DNA of 64,000 bases from Trichuris trichiura (Eukaryota; Nematoda; Enoplea; Trichinellida; Trichuridae), in assembly GCA_037903355.1 (NCBI GenBank), contig JBAJFE010000029.1, positions 558,001-622,000 of the forward strand, written 5' to 3'. The translations under genes and the position numbers were made by a program. Positions 47,468 to 58,549 of this stretch are shown piece after piece; the stretch's first letter is position 1; every line of letters starts with the position of its first letter. Below the pieces are notes generated by a model that ran no database searches, was not told where the DNA came from, and saw only the letters and a program-made list of their open reading frames with translations.

Positions 47468-48111
47468 ATTCTAAAAAATGAGCATAAGCAATGGCGACGG
47501 AACATGATACGTCCTGAAAGTTTCACAGATTAATAACTGCATGGTGCTAATGTTTAAGCACACTGCTTGCGTAGACAAAACAATGATAGCATACGTTTTC
47601 ATGAGTGAAGCCAAGACAGACTTGCTAAAGTATTGTAGTCAGACTGCTCAGGTAAGCACTTCCTGCGTTTGCATTCCCTTCGCTGAAAGGAATATTTTTT
47701 TTTAAAATTGAGTTCTGTTTACCTGACAGACTGGTAGAAACTTAAAAAACTGCATAATGCCAATGAGTAGCACGCTAATTGCTTTTTCTTGATTATAGTT
47801 AACCTTAGCTCGAATTTGATGAAATATGTACTATTTGTCACAGGAACTCATCGTATCGAGGAACTGCCTGATCTTAACATTTTTCCGGGAATATGTAGCT
47901 CTGTGAAAAACTTCCAAAAATTATAGGAATGGTTTCTTTCACAACACTGGTTTCTAGTCACAGTTAAATTGCTTTTCAATTCTGATTTTATTCGTTACCT
48001 ATTCTGAAACATTTAACAAGTAACTGGCAATTATCAAAGAGAACTCTGATTTTTGCAAGCAGTTTTACGCATGTCATTTTACCTACGGATTGAAGATGTA
48101 ATAACTAGTTG

Positions 48112-48531
48112 TTAAGTCAAACTCATTTTTATTGGTACGCCATCGCTACGTAAAACGGAATTTAATCCAGAGATTACAGATGGCAGTCGAAAAAACCGAA
48201 ACCCCTTCCGGATCGTCAACTTCTTTTCAAAAAACCATTGCGTATGAGCAGTGCACGTCGTCCGGTTCTTGTTAGGATACGTAAAAACTTTATATAAGAA
48301 CTGCAATTTTCTATTAATAGGACAAGCTTTTTCCTTTTTCCAGAGTGTTTCGAGAAAAATATAAACGACACTTGCGCTTTCACAGAAACGAAAACAGACG
48401 GTTTGCTCTGGGATAGCTGAGGTGCTTTCTTGGACAAAGCTAGCTGCGCCACTGAAAAATTGCCCACTCTGTTTCTTTGATTTATTTGTTCTGAAAACAC
48501 GGACTTGCAGGATGCTGACATACTCTGACAA
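48112..48531 (-). CDS. Unassigned 139-codon ORF
   Basis: One of the longest uninterrupted frames outside the named genes. It is basic and aromatic-rich, with no signal peptide, no recognised domain and no splice partners. A 133-codon frame on the opposite strand overlaps its 5' part, so base composition may explain both. Function is unknown, and it may be chance or a decayed element. Confidence 0.17.
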   Translation of the reverse strand: MSEYVSILQVRVFRTNKSKKQSGQFFSGAASFVQESTSAIPEQTVCFRFCESASVVYIFLETLWKKEKACPINRKLQFLYKVFTYPNKNRTTCTAHTQWFFEKKLTIRKGFRFFRLPSVISGLNSVLRSDGVPIKMSLT

Positions 48532-50271
48532 ACACTTGCACTTAAGACCATGCCTTATTTATGCACTTCAAACGGAAGTAATAGACAATGTAAATACGCG
48601 ATCCAAAGTTCATCCATTCAGGCTTAAGACATACAAAAAAAATCTTAAGGAAAAGTTTTATTTCATCAGATTACTTCACTCTTCAATAAGATGGAGGATT
48701 AAAGGACGTCTTATGATTAGGCTCACTAAAATTGTTTTGCCTTTCTATAAGGCAAAAGTAAGAAAGAATGAATACTTTGGAGGGATATTTCATATTTTCC
48801 AGTTTACTTCAGACGTCAGTTAAATTTGTAGCTCATTATAAGAAATGGCAGAAGCGGGAAATCCAACCGTGATCGATTCGGCGGTCATTCACTGGTAAGA
48901 AAAGAAACTCTTTAACTCACAAATTTAAAGTGCATCTGATAATTTTGACTCATTTCGTTGAAGTGGACGCGCATCCCTGCGGCAAAGCAGTCAGTCAGAA
49001 TAGAAAACAGTACTCGTACTCTATGAAGGTCACGACAAAAAATATTAATCTGATCTGTACTGGAACATCGCTTTCTCAAATAAATTTCACATGTGGATCA
49101 AGAAAGCGCTTTCTGACAAAGGCAAAGCAAACTTACTAGGCGAAAATTAGCAAGCTTGCCTAAGTCTGATGAGCTGTGTCATGCGCTGAACAGTATGAAA
49201 AAAACTGAGCAAACTTTTGCGTTTCTGAGGTCGGAACAGTAGTTTACAATTGTAAATTGTCAACGGTTACCTGAAAGCACCAGCAGTGCTTATTTCATTA
49301 AATTAGGTTTGTCTGTCACGACTTCGCTTGAATGTCTTGACTTTCTGCTAAGCTGTTTGAAGTCCTGACACTATTTTCTCCCTGAAAATACTGTGGTAAA
49401 AAGTGAGTAGGACGTCAAGTCCAGGTACTGCCGAAATACTTCCTTCAGCAGCTTGTCTTTGAAGCTCACCACTGATACGTAATGCGCCATCTAAATCGCA
49501 TCGAAGTTGCTCAGGCAAACGCTTGAATTATCTTCATTTTGGGAATATCTGGAATTTACATTTCTTCCGCTCCATTGTTCCTTTGATACAGCTGGACGGT
49601 CAAGCGTGATTACAAATCATGCGTCAGCTACCATTAATAGCGTTAAGTATACAGATGCTACAACACTCAACTTTCATTCTCGGCGGTTGAATGAATGTTT
49701 AGCAATCAAGGCTAGTTGTTACTTACATAACAATTGTTGATAAATAAAAGCAACGAAAACAACTTTTTTCTATAGGGACACAGAGTTTCAAAACTCTTTG
49801 CAAACATATGCCCATTTAAACGTTCCTTTTACACGCAGGCTTTAGAATTTGTTATGTCCACTAGTCAGTGTAGAATCATGACCTTTCGACTGAAATTTTC
49901 AGCTGAAAAGAGAAGATGGTCAATCCTAAAACTTTGCAAATAAAAGTTTGAAAGGCTTCATGTTTTGGTAAAAACTCATGAGAGCTACGAAAGCGAGCAG
50001 TTTTTGAGAGTTGCTAAAGAATTTCTAATCTCCTTTCTGTGAAAATCGAAGTAAAGGGCATTGCTTTATTTTGGCTTTGCCATCTTGTTCTTCTGCTCAA
50101 GGCGCAACGAAACTTTTAGTTTCCAATTGTTACTGGCTTTTGGAAGTGCATGCATTACTGTTTTAATGCGACTTCGAAAAATTCGTAAGCAAGTTATAGC
50201 AATTCAGCTGAAGCAACGTCATAAACATATACACAAAAGAGACGTAAAGACAAAAGATATATACAGTTCTC

Positions 50272-52537
50272 TTATGCCCAAGTGCTGCTATGAGCAGCGG
50301 TTCTGCTGGAAACAAAACGAACGCTTGCCTTCCAGCTACCAGTTCGAACGAATTTCGATAGGTGGACTAAGATAACACGCCTTTCGCGATCACAGATAAG
50401 ACATAAGAGAGCATACAGAATGAGGCCTATAGTTTCTGAGCAGTACGCCAAATCTGGAACATCATCGAGAAGTCCAGTCATATAGAAAACGTCAAGCAAA
50501 TTTGGCACATACTGAAATAAAGTGGTACAGGCAGTTTCAAGAACAAACTGCTTCACGTATTTAAACTGACGGCGCAATTGAATTGCGTGTAATTCGCTAG
50601 ATATAGCAGATTTTCGTTTTCTAAGCATGAAACAAGCAGTAAAATACAAAATCAAGGTCACCTTAAAAGAAATGATGCAGAACAAAGCAAGGCAGAACCC
50701 AAAATAAGAAACCGTGTCGCAGAAATAGCAGAATGAAGGCATTACTTCATTTTGATTCATCCAGGCGTATAACCATAGCCCAACTATTACGACCAAACTT
50801 GAGAGTGGGCAAAGAACAAAGTAAACCTTCAGCAGGTTGCGTTCTATTGCTGTTATATTTGTGTAGGTAGCAGCAACCAACATTTGAACTGCCATGACAA
50901 GGATAGAAACAGAGACAACCACTGTTCCACATGTATGAACCGTCGGATACAATGCCAGTTTATTGCATTGAAGAATCGTTACACAAGAAACAGACTCGTG
51001 AAACGTTAGCATACGGCCATACTCCAAAACATAGCTCATTGCTAGAAGCATGCTGCCAAAGCAAAAACCTAGAACAATTCTTGCAATGAAAATAAAGTTC
51101 CTTCCAACGGGTGTGTGAATTAACGTAATGTTAACAACAGTTCTTAAAATTATTTTAGCAAACATTGCTCTACTTCAACGTTGTGAAATTCGAAACCGCA
51201 AATCTTAAAATGCTGAAAGAGAGATTCGAGCAAAAATAGCAAAGAATTCTCTTTAACACAGGTTCAGTAGAACTTCAAAAACGTTCGTTTCAGACAGCCT
51301 AAAGTCGCAAATCTGAAAGAGGAGGGCCCCTGAAGGTTGAGACTCTAAACCAAAGGATATTGTAAAACTCAAAAGCGGCGAACGCTTTGAAATGCAGGAT
51401 TCAAATTCTGAAAGATCCGCATACTAAATGGCTAGAATTGCAAAATGTCTGAATGCTGACTGGACAAAAAATTAGAAAGGGTTGAAATTCTGAAAACGTC
51501 AAAATTCTTAATTGCCAGCATCTGCAATGAGAAACTTCCAGATTCTTGACCGTCAGGGCTATTACTCCAATAAACAAGGTAAACAAGGATGATAAAGACA
51601 ACAATGACAAAGATACTGACAAAGCAAAGCAACATGATACCGTCCGTGATAACATTAATGACTTAGAGGGAGACAAGGAGACCGAACAAACTGCTTCTGA
51701 AACAAAGAAGATGGTTTGGGACACCTGTAGCAACATAATGGATGCTTTGTAGCCATGACACTGCTGTCCTTTTGAACTGCTGGGGAAACTTGATGAAAAC
51801 AAAGCGTTTTTATATCTGAAGTTACCGGGATTTTTCATATTTGGTCGCCTCATGCTATCAGACTTATACATTCTGCATTTCTGTGGTGATTGTGAGGCTT
51901 AAGAAAGCTGGAAAAAATTTAGGTACTTAGCTTTTCAGCTTTATCAAAAATCATCACTCTTTGAAAAAATGCAGTGGCTAATGGCATTAGTCGTCCGTAA
52001 AAAAGCGTTGATGAAAGAAATGAACCAAGCTAATAAAAGAAGCGTATGCCTGAAATAAACTCGCTTTGAGATAGAGTTGCGAAACGCTTACTAACCACTA
52101 GCGAAATATGATAAAATTACCCAATTCAGACCATGAAGTTAAATTGCTTTCAAATGAAATTGCTGGTGCAGCACTTCTGACTTACAAAAAAAGCATAAAT
52201 ATGAACTCATTTATCCAATACAGCGCGACTTACCAATACAGAATTTATCTCGCCCTGAGATTCGTCTTTTAAGCACAATCGTCACCAAAAGCAATGCATT
52301 TCCAAGAAAAGCTACAACTCCGACGCTGATGAGAACAATGTGCATTGGTTCTTCCGAAAGTTCTTCCGCCAGTAGGAGACCCAGTATGCTCTCATTGCAA
52401 GTCGGTTGATAGAGCGGCATACTTGCTATAAATAGCTTAGTTGGTAGGTCATATGAACTTATCTTCACAAAAGCACTGCTCCATACTTTATTTAAGACTA
52501 AAATTTTAAAATGACGAGATGGCGTAGGGGCTTTCAT
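50272..52537 (-). CDS. Seven-transmembrane receptor 2, paralogue of receptor 1 (366 aa, 2 exons)
   Basis: Exons 52234-52537 and 50272-51068 (donor ATTG|gtaagt, acceptor gttctag|GT) join in frame to 366 codons across a 1165-bp intron. TM1 is near VLISVGVVAFLGNALLLVTI with the GN motif. The junction KFCIG|FCFGSML matches KFIAG|YALGSAV of receptor 1. TM3 is near VVVSVSILVMAVQMLVAAT; later helices include LSSLVVIVGLWLYAW and FCLALFCIISFKVTLILYF; TM7 is near GLILYALLCLICDRERR. The DRY site is replaced (AVQ) and NPxxY is absent (GLILY). An alternative start lies at the MPLYQPTCNES methionine, where the NES site would be extracellular. Ligand unknown. Confidence 0.78.
51546..51752 (+). CDS. Possible small Asp/Lys-rich ORF in the intron of receptor 2, opposite strand
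   Basis: A 68-codon plus-strand frame, strongly hydrophilic: an Asp/Lys/Asn run (NKDDKDNNDKDTDKAK) then an acidic stretch and a more ordinary end (KKMVWDTCSNIMDAL). Composition recalls disordered or LEA-like proteins, but no 11-mer LEA repeat is clear. It may equally be an unselected low-complexity tract; the antisense frame is open for 156 codons for the same reason. Confidence 0.2.
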   Translation: MTVRAITPINKVNKDDKDNNDKDTDKAKQHDTVRDNINDLEGDKETEQTASETKKMVWDTCSNIMDAL

Positions 52538-53806
52538 TTTTCATTGATAAGTCTAGGCGCTTCGCTTTGGACAAACGGTTGTGTTATGGAAATTACCCAT
52601 GATAGTTCAAAATTTATAGAATACATAAGAACTAATGACGGAATAATGAAGAGTGTTTTTAGCTGCTATTATTATGAGGAAAATCTTTCTTGCCTTAAAA
52701 ACGTATTCACAGCAGAAACACTTTCCACTTTGTCCTCTGCCGCTGAAGATTAAATCTGATTGTTAATAAACTTAAGATTCCTCATTGCTACTAATGTACT
52801 GTCTTTTAAAAGAAGCGCGTCTGTTCCAATATGACCAACAAACGAAGAGAACTCTTACTATGTAAAGACTAACTGGCATAATATTTCACAACCAAAGCTT
52901 CATCCATTCGTCCTTACCGTCTCGGTAATAAAGTATTGGAATACTAACAACGGAGATGTCTGATTAGGTCATACCATCACCGTTCCAATTAAATGGTAAG
53001 CCTAGCTTCATGAATAATTCCCATCATGTGAGTAGTTTTCAAAGTAACGATGCTTTTTCGCATTCAGGACAGCAACGTCAACCATTACTGTCAGTGAATT
53101 TCTAAAAGCAAAAACATTTGATCAGATCACGGCTTCCGCTCATCGGTGCTCCCAGAGGTCGCATGCATTGCTTCCTGGCCCCATTCTGTTTGAAAGTTTT
53201 CTAATGTATATTTCAAAGGTTTATTGGAGAGCCTAAAACCCTGATTTGACCATGAGTAGCTTTTGTTTAAGGGTTCATTGGCCTTTTGGCCCTGACTACC
53301 GCTAAACTGAACATGATCAAATGCTTAAGATTCAGCACAACCCTCAGTCTCCGGTGCCCTCTACCGCCGCCGTCAGAGTCGCTGATTTAAATCATAACGG
53401 CACATTATCTGTTGGGCAGTATTTAGCTACGCATACGCATAATTTGCGTATCCACAATTAGCAAAAAAGTTTTGATTAACCCACATCCTTCCTTTTTCAG
53501 TCACAGCAACTCATCCTGCAGGTCAGTACAAATCACCGCGTAACAAATACTGTTTAACAATCCTCCTAGCTGAAAAAAACTTAAAGAAAAACAAAGAACT
53601 CATTCCACATGCCTTCAAAAATCTATCTTCATAGGCAGCAGCTCAACCCACGTATGCATGCTCTCCAAACTTTGTTAGCAATTCCTATTTTATTTCTATG
53701 ACTGGCAACTGATGCCCAAGAGAAGTTCCTTGGCTACTCCGAGCCATGGGAGAAGCATGATCGTAATTAAGTGCCTCAGATCATGTTCATACAGAACATT
53801 TTATTT
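52538..53806. other. Intergenic upstream of receptor 2; nothing recognised
   Basis: No gene, RNA or repeat recognised. An 80-codon plus ORF (52511-52753) overlaps the receptor start antisense and is treated as a shadow. Confidence 0.4.
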
Positions 53807-53880
53807 AAATTTTATTACTCATAATGAAAAACTTTATTACGGATAGGTTCCCGTTTTTATGTATATAAAAGACTCCGGAG

Positions 53881-53909
53881 CTTTCAGGTCAATCGAGACC
53901 CGTCATCAG
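53881..53909 (-). other. Hammerhead-like core motif, left arm of E8
   Basis: Minus strand: CTGATGA, C, GGGTC, loop TCGATT, GACCT, GAAAG. It carries the classical CUGAUGA form; stem II has one G-T wobble. Confidence 0.6.
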
Positions 53910-54513
53910 CGGTCTTAAGTTGTAAATATGATTTGTGGCAGCGAATTCCATCTATGGTTCTGAGGATTTAAAGCGGGCATTTTAAAGTCTTCCATTGGTA
54001 GATTTTTGTATTTGAGTCTGTCAGCGCACTTCTTCTTCTTGTTCCGTATAGCTTCTAGATTTGCGTCTCCGTTGGATTGTTTCGAAACATTTTCTTCTAT
54101 TTTTCTTCTTCTTTCTTTCTTCTTTTTCCTTTTTTTTCTTTCTTTGTTCCATATATATTGCAATTTTATCCATTTCCATCTGTTCCATAACCAGATGAAA
54201 TACAAATCCGTGAAACAAGAAAAAACAAATAATTAGAACAAATGGAAATGGATAAAATTGCAATATATATGGAACAAAGAAAGAAAAAAGAAAAAGGAAA
54301 AAGAAGAAAGAAAGAAGAAGAAAAATAGAAGAAAATGTTTCGAAACAACCCAACGGAGACACAAATCTAGAAGCTATACGGAACAAGAAGAAGTGCGCTG
54401 ACAGACTCAAATACAAAAATCTACCAACGGAAAACTTTAAAATGCCCGCTTTAAATCCTCAGAAACGATAGATGGCATTTGCTGCCGCAAATCATATTTA
54501 CAACTTAAGACCG

Positions 54514-54542
54514 CTGATGACAGGTCTCGATTGACCCGAAAG
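54514..54542 (+). other. Hammerhead-like core motif, right arm of E8
   Basis: Plus strand: CTGATGA, C, AGGTC, loop TCGATT, GACCC, GAAAG. One A-C mismatch lies in stem II. The two arms have mutated at different sides of the same pair. Confidence 0.58.
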
Positions 54543-54765
54543 CTCCGGAGTCTTTTACATACATAAAAACGGGAACCTATCCGTAATAAAGTTTTTCATT
54601 ATGAAAACATATGGTCCCGTACCAAGAAACTACGTTTTCAAAATTTTATTACTAACAAAAATCACGTTGAATTGAGCTTCGCTGTAGCCATTCTTAAAAG
54701 AACTTAACATTTACGTTCATTAAATTCCTTTATTAAAGAACACAAAAATATCGGATTCATAGGAC

Positions 54766-54994
54766 GACGGAACTAGAGCTGACCACCTCCACCACCTCAC
54801 TGACGACGGAACTAGAGCGTTCCGAAAGCTTTGAACAATAAAACAGTTGAGTGCGTTGATATCTGTACTTTTCTTAATAACGGCTCATCCATCCGTTGGT
54901 AGAGCAGTTGTTTAGTTTAATTACAGATAACAGCACAACGAAAAAACGGGAAAAGCCGTAGAAGATCTTACAACCATGAACATCCAGTTTTCAA
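54766..54994 (+). mobile_element. Single-arm truncated Penelope-like fragment E9 (family 1)
   Basis: A 229-bp element with an exact 12-bp duplication, GATTCATAGGAC, at 54754-54765 and 54995-55006. It has no inverted arm. It starts inside a core motif (GACGACGGAACTAGAGC, overlapping the duplication), then has a CCACCTCCACCACCTC stretch and a second, complete motif. It continues as the E3 right arm: CATCCGTTGGTAGAGCAGTTG, then TTTAATTACAG, then the tail GCCGTAGAAGATCTTAC. It thus looks like a head-to-tail dimer cut off within the first unit. Confidence 0.75.
54800..54828 (+). other. Hammerhead-like core motif in E9
   Basis: Plus strand: CTGACGA, C, GGAAC, loop TAGAGC, GTTCC, GAAAG. It is identical to the right-arm motif of E3. 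Confidence 0.6.
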
Positions 54995-55058
54995 GATTCA
55001 TAGGACTTAAAAATCATAAGTGCATTAGTCCGTTCGATATACAAATAAAGTTTACAAC

Positions 55059-55276
55059 TAATGAGCCTTTTTAATATAAATGGCCTTACTGGTTTATTCA
55101 GTCGCGAAGAAGATTCAGTTCAGCTCAGAGTGGAAATAAAGAAGAACAACAATCGAAAACACAGTTTTGTTGTTCAGACGCTGACGACGAGTGAAGCTGA
55201 GTTATTCAAAAGCTCCGGAGCTTTTAAAAATTTTAAAGCGGGACCCTTTCCGCTTACAAAAATTACACTCCATAAC
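55059..55276 (+). mobile_element. Single-arm Penelope-like fragment E10 with a possible ORF end
   Basis: About 218 bp between 10-bp duplications, AGTTTACAAC (55049-55058 and 55277-55286). At 55180 it reads CGCTGACGACGAGTGAAGC, a degenerate core motif, then AAAAGCTCCGGAGC and AAGCGGGACCCTTTCCGC, in the same order as family 2. Before the motif an open frame of about 45 codons (55061 on, ending in a TLTTSEAELFKSSG stretch) aligns loosely with a similarly placed open segment of E8. It may be the C-terminal end of the parent element's protein. It adjoins E9 within 53 bp. Confidence 0.55.
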
Positions 55277-57719
55277 AGTTTACAACCCTGAAAAAAAGTA
55301 TTCAATTAAGTTTTGACAGTATTAAAATTATTGTTCACAAGTACTAATCAAGTATAGGAAAGAAGGCGCCCTTCATTGCGGAAAGAACACATTGTCATCC
55401 TGAACAAAGTTTCTTCTATAGCCAATTGATGATTACGTCACTTTCTTTACCATCTGCTTCCACTCTCTTCGAATAGTCTTCTGCATATTCCTAGAACCCT
55501 ATTTAACTAGTCGTAAAAAGATTGTTAACTATTATCATACTCATTAACAAGGCTTAGCTCCTTTGTAAATAAGAATGTTCTTTAGAAAGGTTTCCATGCT
55601 GGACAAATGGCTAATTAACAACATTCTATGCTTTTGAAAGTAAGGGCTGATCCACCTTCAGCGTCTGAGCTTTATTGCAACGTTGCAGACTAAAATCCAA
55701 TCATTTCAAAAAATCAATAGAATAATACTATTTCTTTTCAAAAAATTACTTTCAACAAAGGCTGAGTAAAGAAAAGCATATTCTAAAGACGGGCAAACAG
55801 GTAATATGCGAATTTCAAACGTTCTTATTGTTTGTAATCATTTATGAAAGTTAACAGAGAGATACCATTGCGGCACGTTTACTCTCTAAAGCTAAGTTCT
55901 CTTCTAGTGCAGCGCTTGAATGAACCATTTCCCTAAATGCCTGTTAAAAGTTTGCTACGTACAACCCATGAGACTCTAGTACGAAGACTACTAATTAGTA
56001 TTAATGAATGCTGGTATGTTAAGTGCTTTTTCCCTGAGACAAAAACTGAATCTTAATTTAATGGGTTTCGTCATCAAGCAATTGGCAAAGCATTAATCAC
56101 ATTCGCCAGTCCTTCTTCTTGACAAATGATCGTGTCAAATACATTCAGCTCACCTAGGAAAAATATTACTAGACAATGGTTTCGGCAGTTCCAAGAGAAC
56201 ATTCTCTAAAAACTAAAAAGCATTTCACGTTGCGGAATCATTTCTATAAAAATTAAAATTGGGCAGTTAATAATAAAAGAACTACACTGACTATCTTTGA
56301 ATCCCTATTAAAGTTGCAACAGCTCCATCTTAGGTGGCAACCAGCAAATTTTAGTTAGAAAGCTTGAACAAACCTGCTTAAAAGCTGCATTTTGTAGTTA
56401 CTGCTACAATGGAATCGAATTGAGCATCCGTACATAATTTTCGTGATTTCAATTTCCGTTCGCGTCAAATAAGGTAAATATGCTGGTCTTCGTAATAATT
56501 TTAAATGCAAACAAATCGCAGGACGGTTTTCTCGACTGACGCTCCCTAAAACCTTTTTGCTTGCACTTGCAGTATATAATTCTAGAGAAATGAGTTGATA
56601 CAATCTCTCTTCTTTCATCATATAAAATACAATAAGAATGGGGAAAATTAATTACGCGACCGGAGTGAGCAGCTGGCGGTAAAATTAAGTCATATTCTAT
56701 TAGCGTTTCAATTTTTGTGGTAAATACATTATGTACTCGACGGTGATTGCAAGAAAAAATAAGAAACCAAATAGCTTGCATTTGTATATCTTTTCTTAAG
56801 CAGGTTTACTCCAAAGCAGTTGCCATTGCAGATATCCACCGTCTATTTAAATTAGTCGTAACAGAAGAACTGAACACAGCTCAGTTATTAATATTAATAT
56901 ACGTACCGAGGTTTTTCGGCTAATGCAAACATTTCGTTTCTAACAGAGCTTACTTGCATGACAACAGGAGGATTCTTTATTCTAAAAGTCTGGCAACTCT
57001 CTCAAACCCAAGACAGAAATAGCAATTCTAAACATTCCATAGCAAGTAGCAGTACTAACCATGCGTTTAGTTTAAAATTAGCCATTACAAGTTTGTTATA
57101 GCGCGTACTATCAGAACTGTAATAATAAGTATGGTGTGACTAAATTTTAAAGATCGTTAAACTCTGTTCTTTGGAACGAAACGAGCTCGCTAATACAGCA
57201 ATCAGTGAGCAAAAGTATTATCAAAGGTGGAAGAGCAAACGACTACAAGAAAAGGGCACTCCTAAAGGTATCCTTCTAATGTATTTCAAAACTCATTTGC
57301 TCTTCCCTACCAACACAAAGTCTTATGACTCAAATTTGCAGAAGCAGAACAGCTTAACACCCCGTTTGAATCGCTGTGCGTGAAAGGTAGACGTCATCGC
57401 TGCATTGCGTCTGCTGCGGTGTACGGCCTAGCGAACCTTTGGCAGAAATTTTGTTCTGACATCATTGATCAGCAAGCGCTTAATCGTTCCAAAATTAGGC
57501 CGCTTACAATTATAAGCATGCGCAGGCCGCTCAAGAACCTCATTATGACGGAGGTTTTCAAAGGGATAAAATCATTACGTGATTAGATTCTGCATTATGA
57601 TTTTTCATACAATTTAATACTATTATTGGCAAACGCATTCCTTTTAATATTACATGAAGTCAACAGAATTTTCATACTTTCTGTTGCAATTTTTTAGGTT
57701 TTAAAGACTAAATCAAATA

Positions 57720-57935
57720 AATGCTCTACTAACGGATCGAGAAGCATGTATTAAAGAAGTATCAATGAACAAACTTATGCAGATTTCAAGACCATCTTAT
57801 CCCTTCTACGGCGATGGCAGTTGTGACGAAACAAGGTTCCTCCAAAAGCTAAGAAGAACTGTTCCCTGATATTTCACTAGTACATGCTCGTCCATCTGTT
57901 CTTAGGGTGTTTGTTCGGTTTAATTTCAGAAATTC
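57720..57935. mobile_element. Decayed family-1 palindromic element
   Basis: TGCTCTACTAACGGATCGAG at 57722 and, inverted, ATGCTCGTCCATCTGTTCTTAGG at 57884 followed by TTTAATTTCAG. These match the arms of E3 (TGCTCTACCAACGGACAGATGAG and TTTAATTACAG). Arm divergence is high. A clear target duplication was not found (only AATCAAAT near 57711 and 57998-58010). Confidence 0.5.
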
Positions 57936-58549
57936 AAAGAACAGGTGATACAAGGTTGCATATACAAAAATTTACAGACCCCTTAAGGGGTACCAATATC
58001 CATTTTAATCAAATGTGGACTTAAAATTCAACCGTATTCTCCCGTCTTTCAAACTTTGTCACCTAGTAATTCAAAATCTTATTAAAAGCTTAGCAATAAT
58101 GGCTATAACGTGACTTGACGCCACTACTCTATGAGCACATTAAATAATGGCCTAACTGAACCTGACATACGAAAACGTAAAAGCGTCACTTAGCTTACCA
58201 TCTAAAGATGCCTGGGCAAGAAAACAGATTTTAAAAAATTTTATTCTGACAGGTGAAATGTTCCGCGAAAAGAATGAATAATTAACGTCATGTGTCAATG
58301 CCTGCCCAAGTTACGGTGTCAACTTTAACGCAGCTAACGAAGAAACGCTGAATAACAGCCGATAAAAAGAGACTTAAGCTCTATATTGCGGCAAGAGCTC
58401 TCTTTCGTATTATTTCTGGCTTGTTCCTTACTACATTGGGGAAAAAGAGGAAGAAATTGAACTGTTGAAAACAAACTTAGTCAACAGGATTAAAAAGTAC
58501 ATAATTTTATTATTCCAGAAGTGACCTTTTGTAAGACTCGGTAAACTGC

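Larger units (their letters stand above)
43494..50271. other. Intergenic, 6.8 kb, no supported gene
   Basis: Gene-poor. Two items are listed separately as weak candidates (47285-47467 and 48112-48531). The rest holds only short AT-rich ORFs and no recognisable RNA gene or transposon. Confidence 0.4.
53820..54640 (+). mobile_element. Large palindromic Penelope-like fragment E8 (family 2, about 360-bp arms)
   Basis: An 821-bp element with an exact 13-bp duplication, AAATTTTATTACT, at 53807-53819 and 54641-54653. Arms of about 360 bp pair almost completely around a spacer of about 60 bp near 54180-54240. From outside in, each arm has TTTATTACGGATAGG, CTCCGGAGCTTTC, the core motif, the TTTAAAGCGGGCATTTTAAAG block shared with E4, and then a long purine or pyrimidine tract. 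The right side alone has the tail GAAAACATATGGTCCCGTACC. The inner arm may derive from the 3' end of the parent coding region, but no intact domain is visible. Confidence 0.8.

Noticed and set aside
50061..50375. 104-codon plus-strand ORF at 50.1-50.4 kb
   Set aside because: Overlaps the 3' end of receptor 2 antisense; no domain.
54021..54416. Overlapping ORFs of up to 131 codons on both strands around 54.0-54.4 kb
   Set aside because: They are translations of the purine/pyrimidine tract in the arms of the palindrome E8 and mirror each other; no protein-like composition.
54880..54930. tRNA-like GTTGGTAGAGCAG in family-1 elements
   Set aside because: It resembles a tRNA D-arm/A-box but lacks a B-box or cloverleaf, and it pairs with the inverted arm in E1 and E3; a tRNA-derived SINE origin is not supported.
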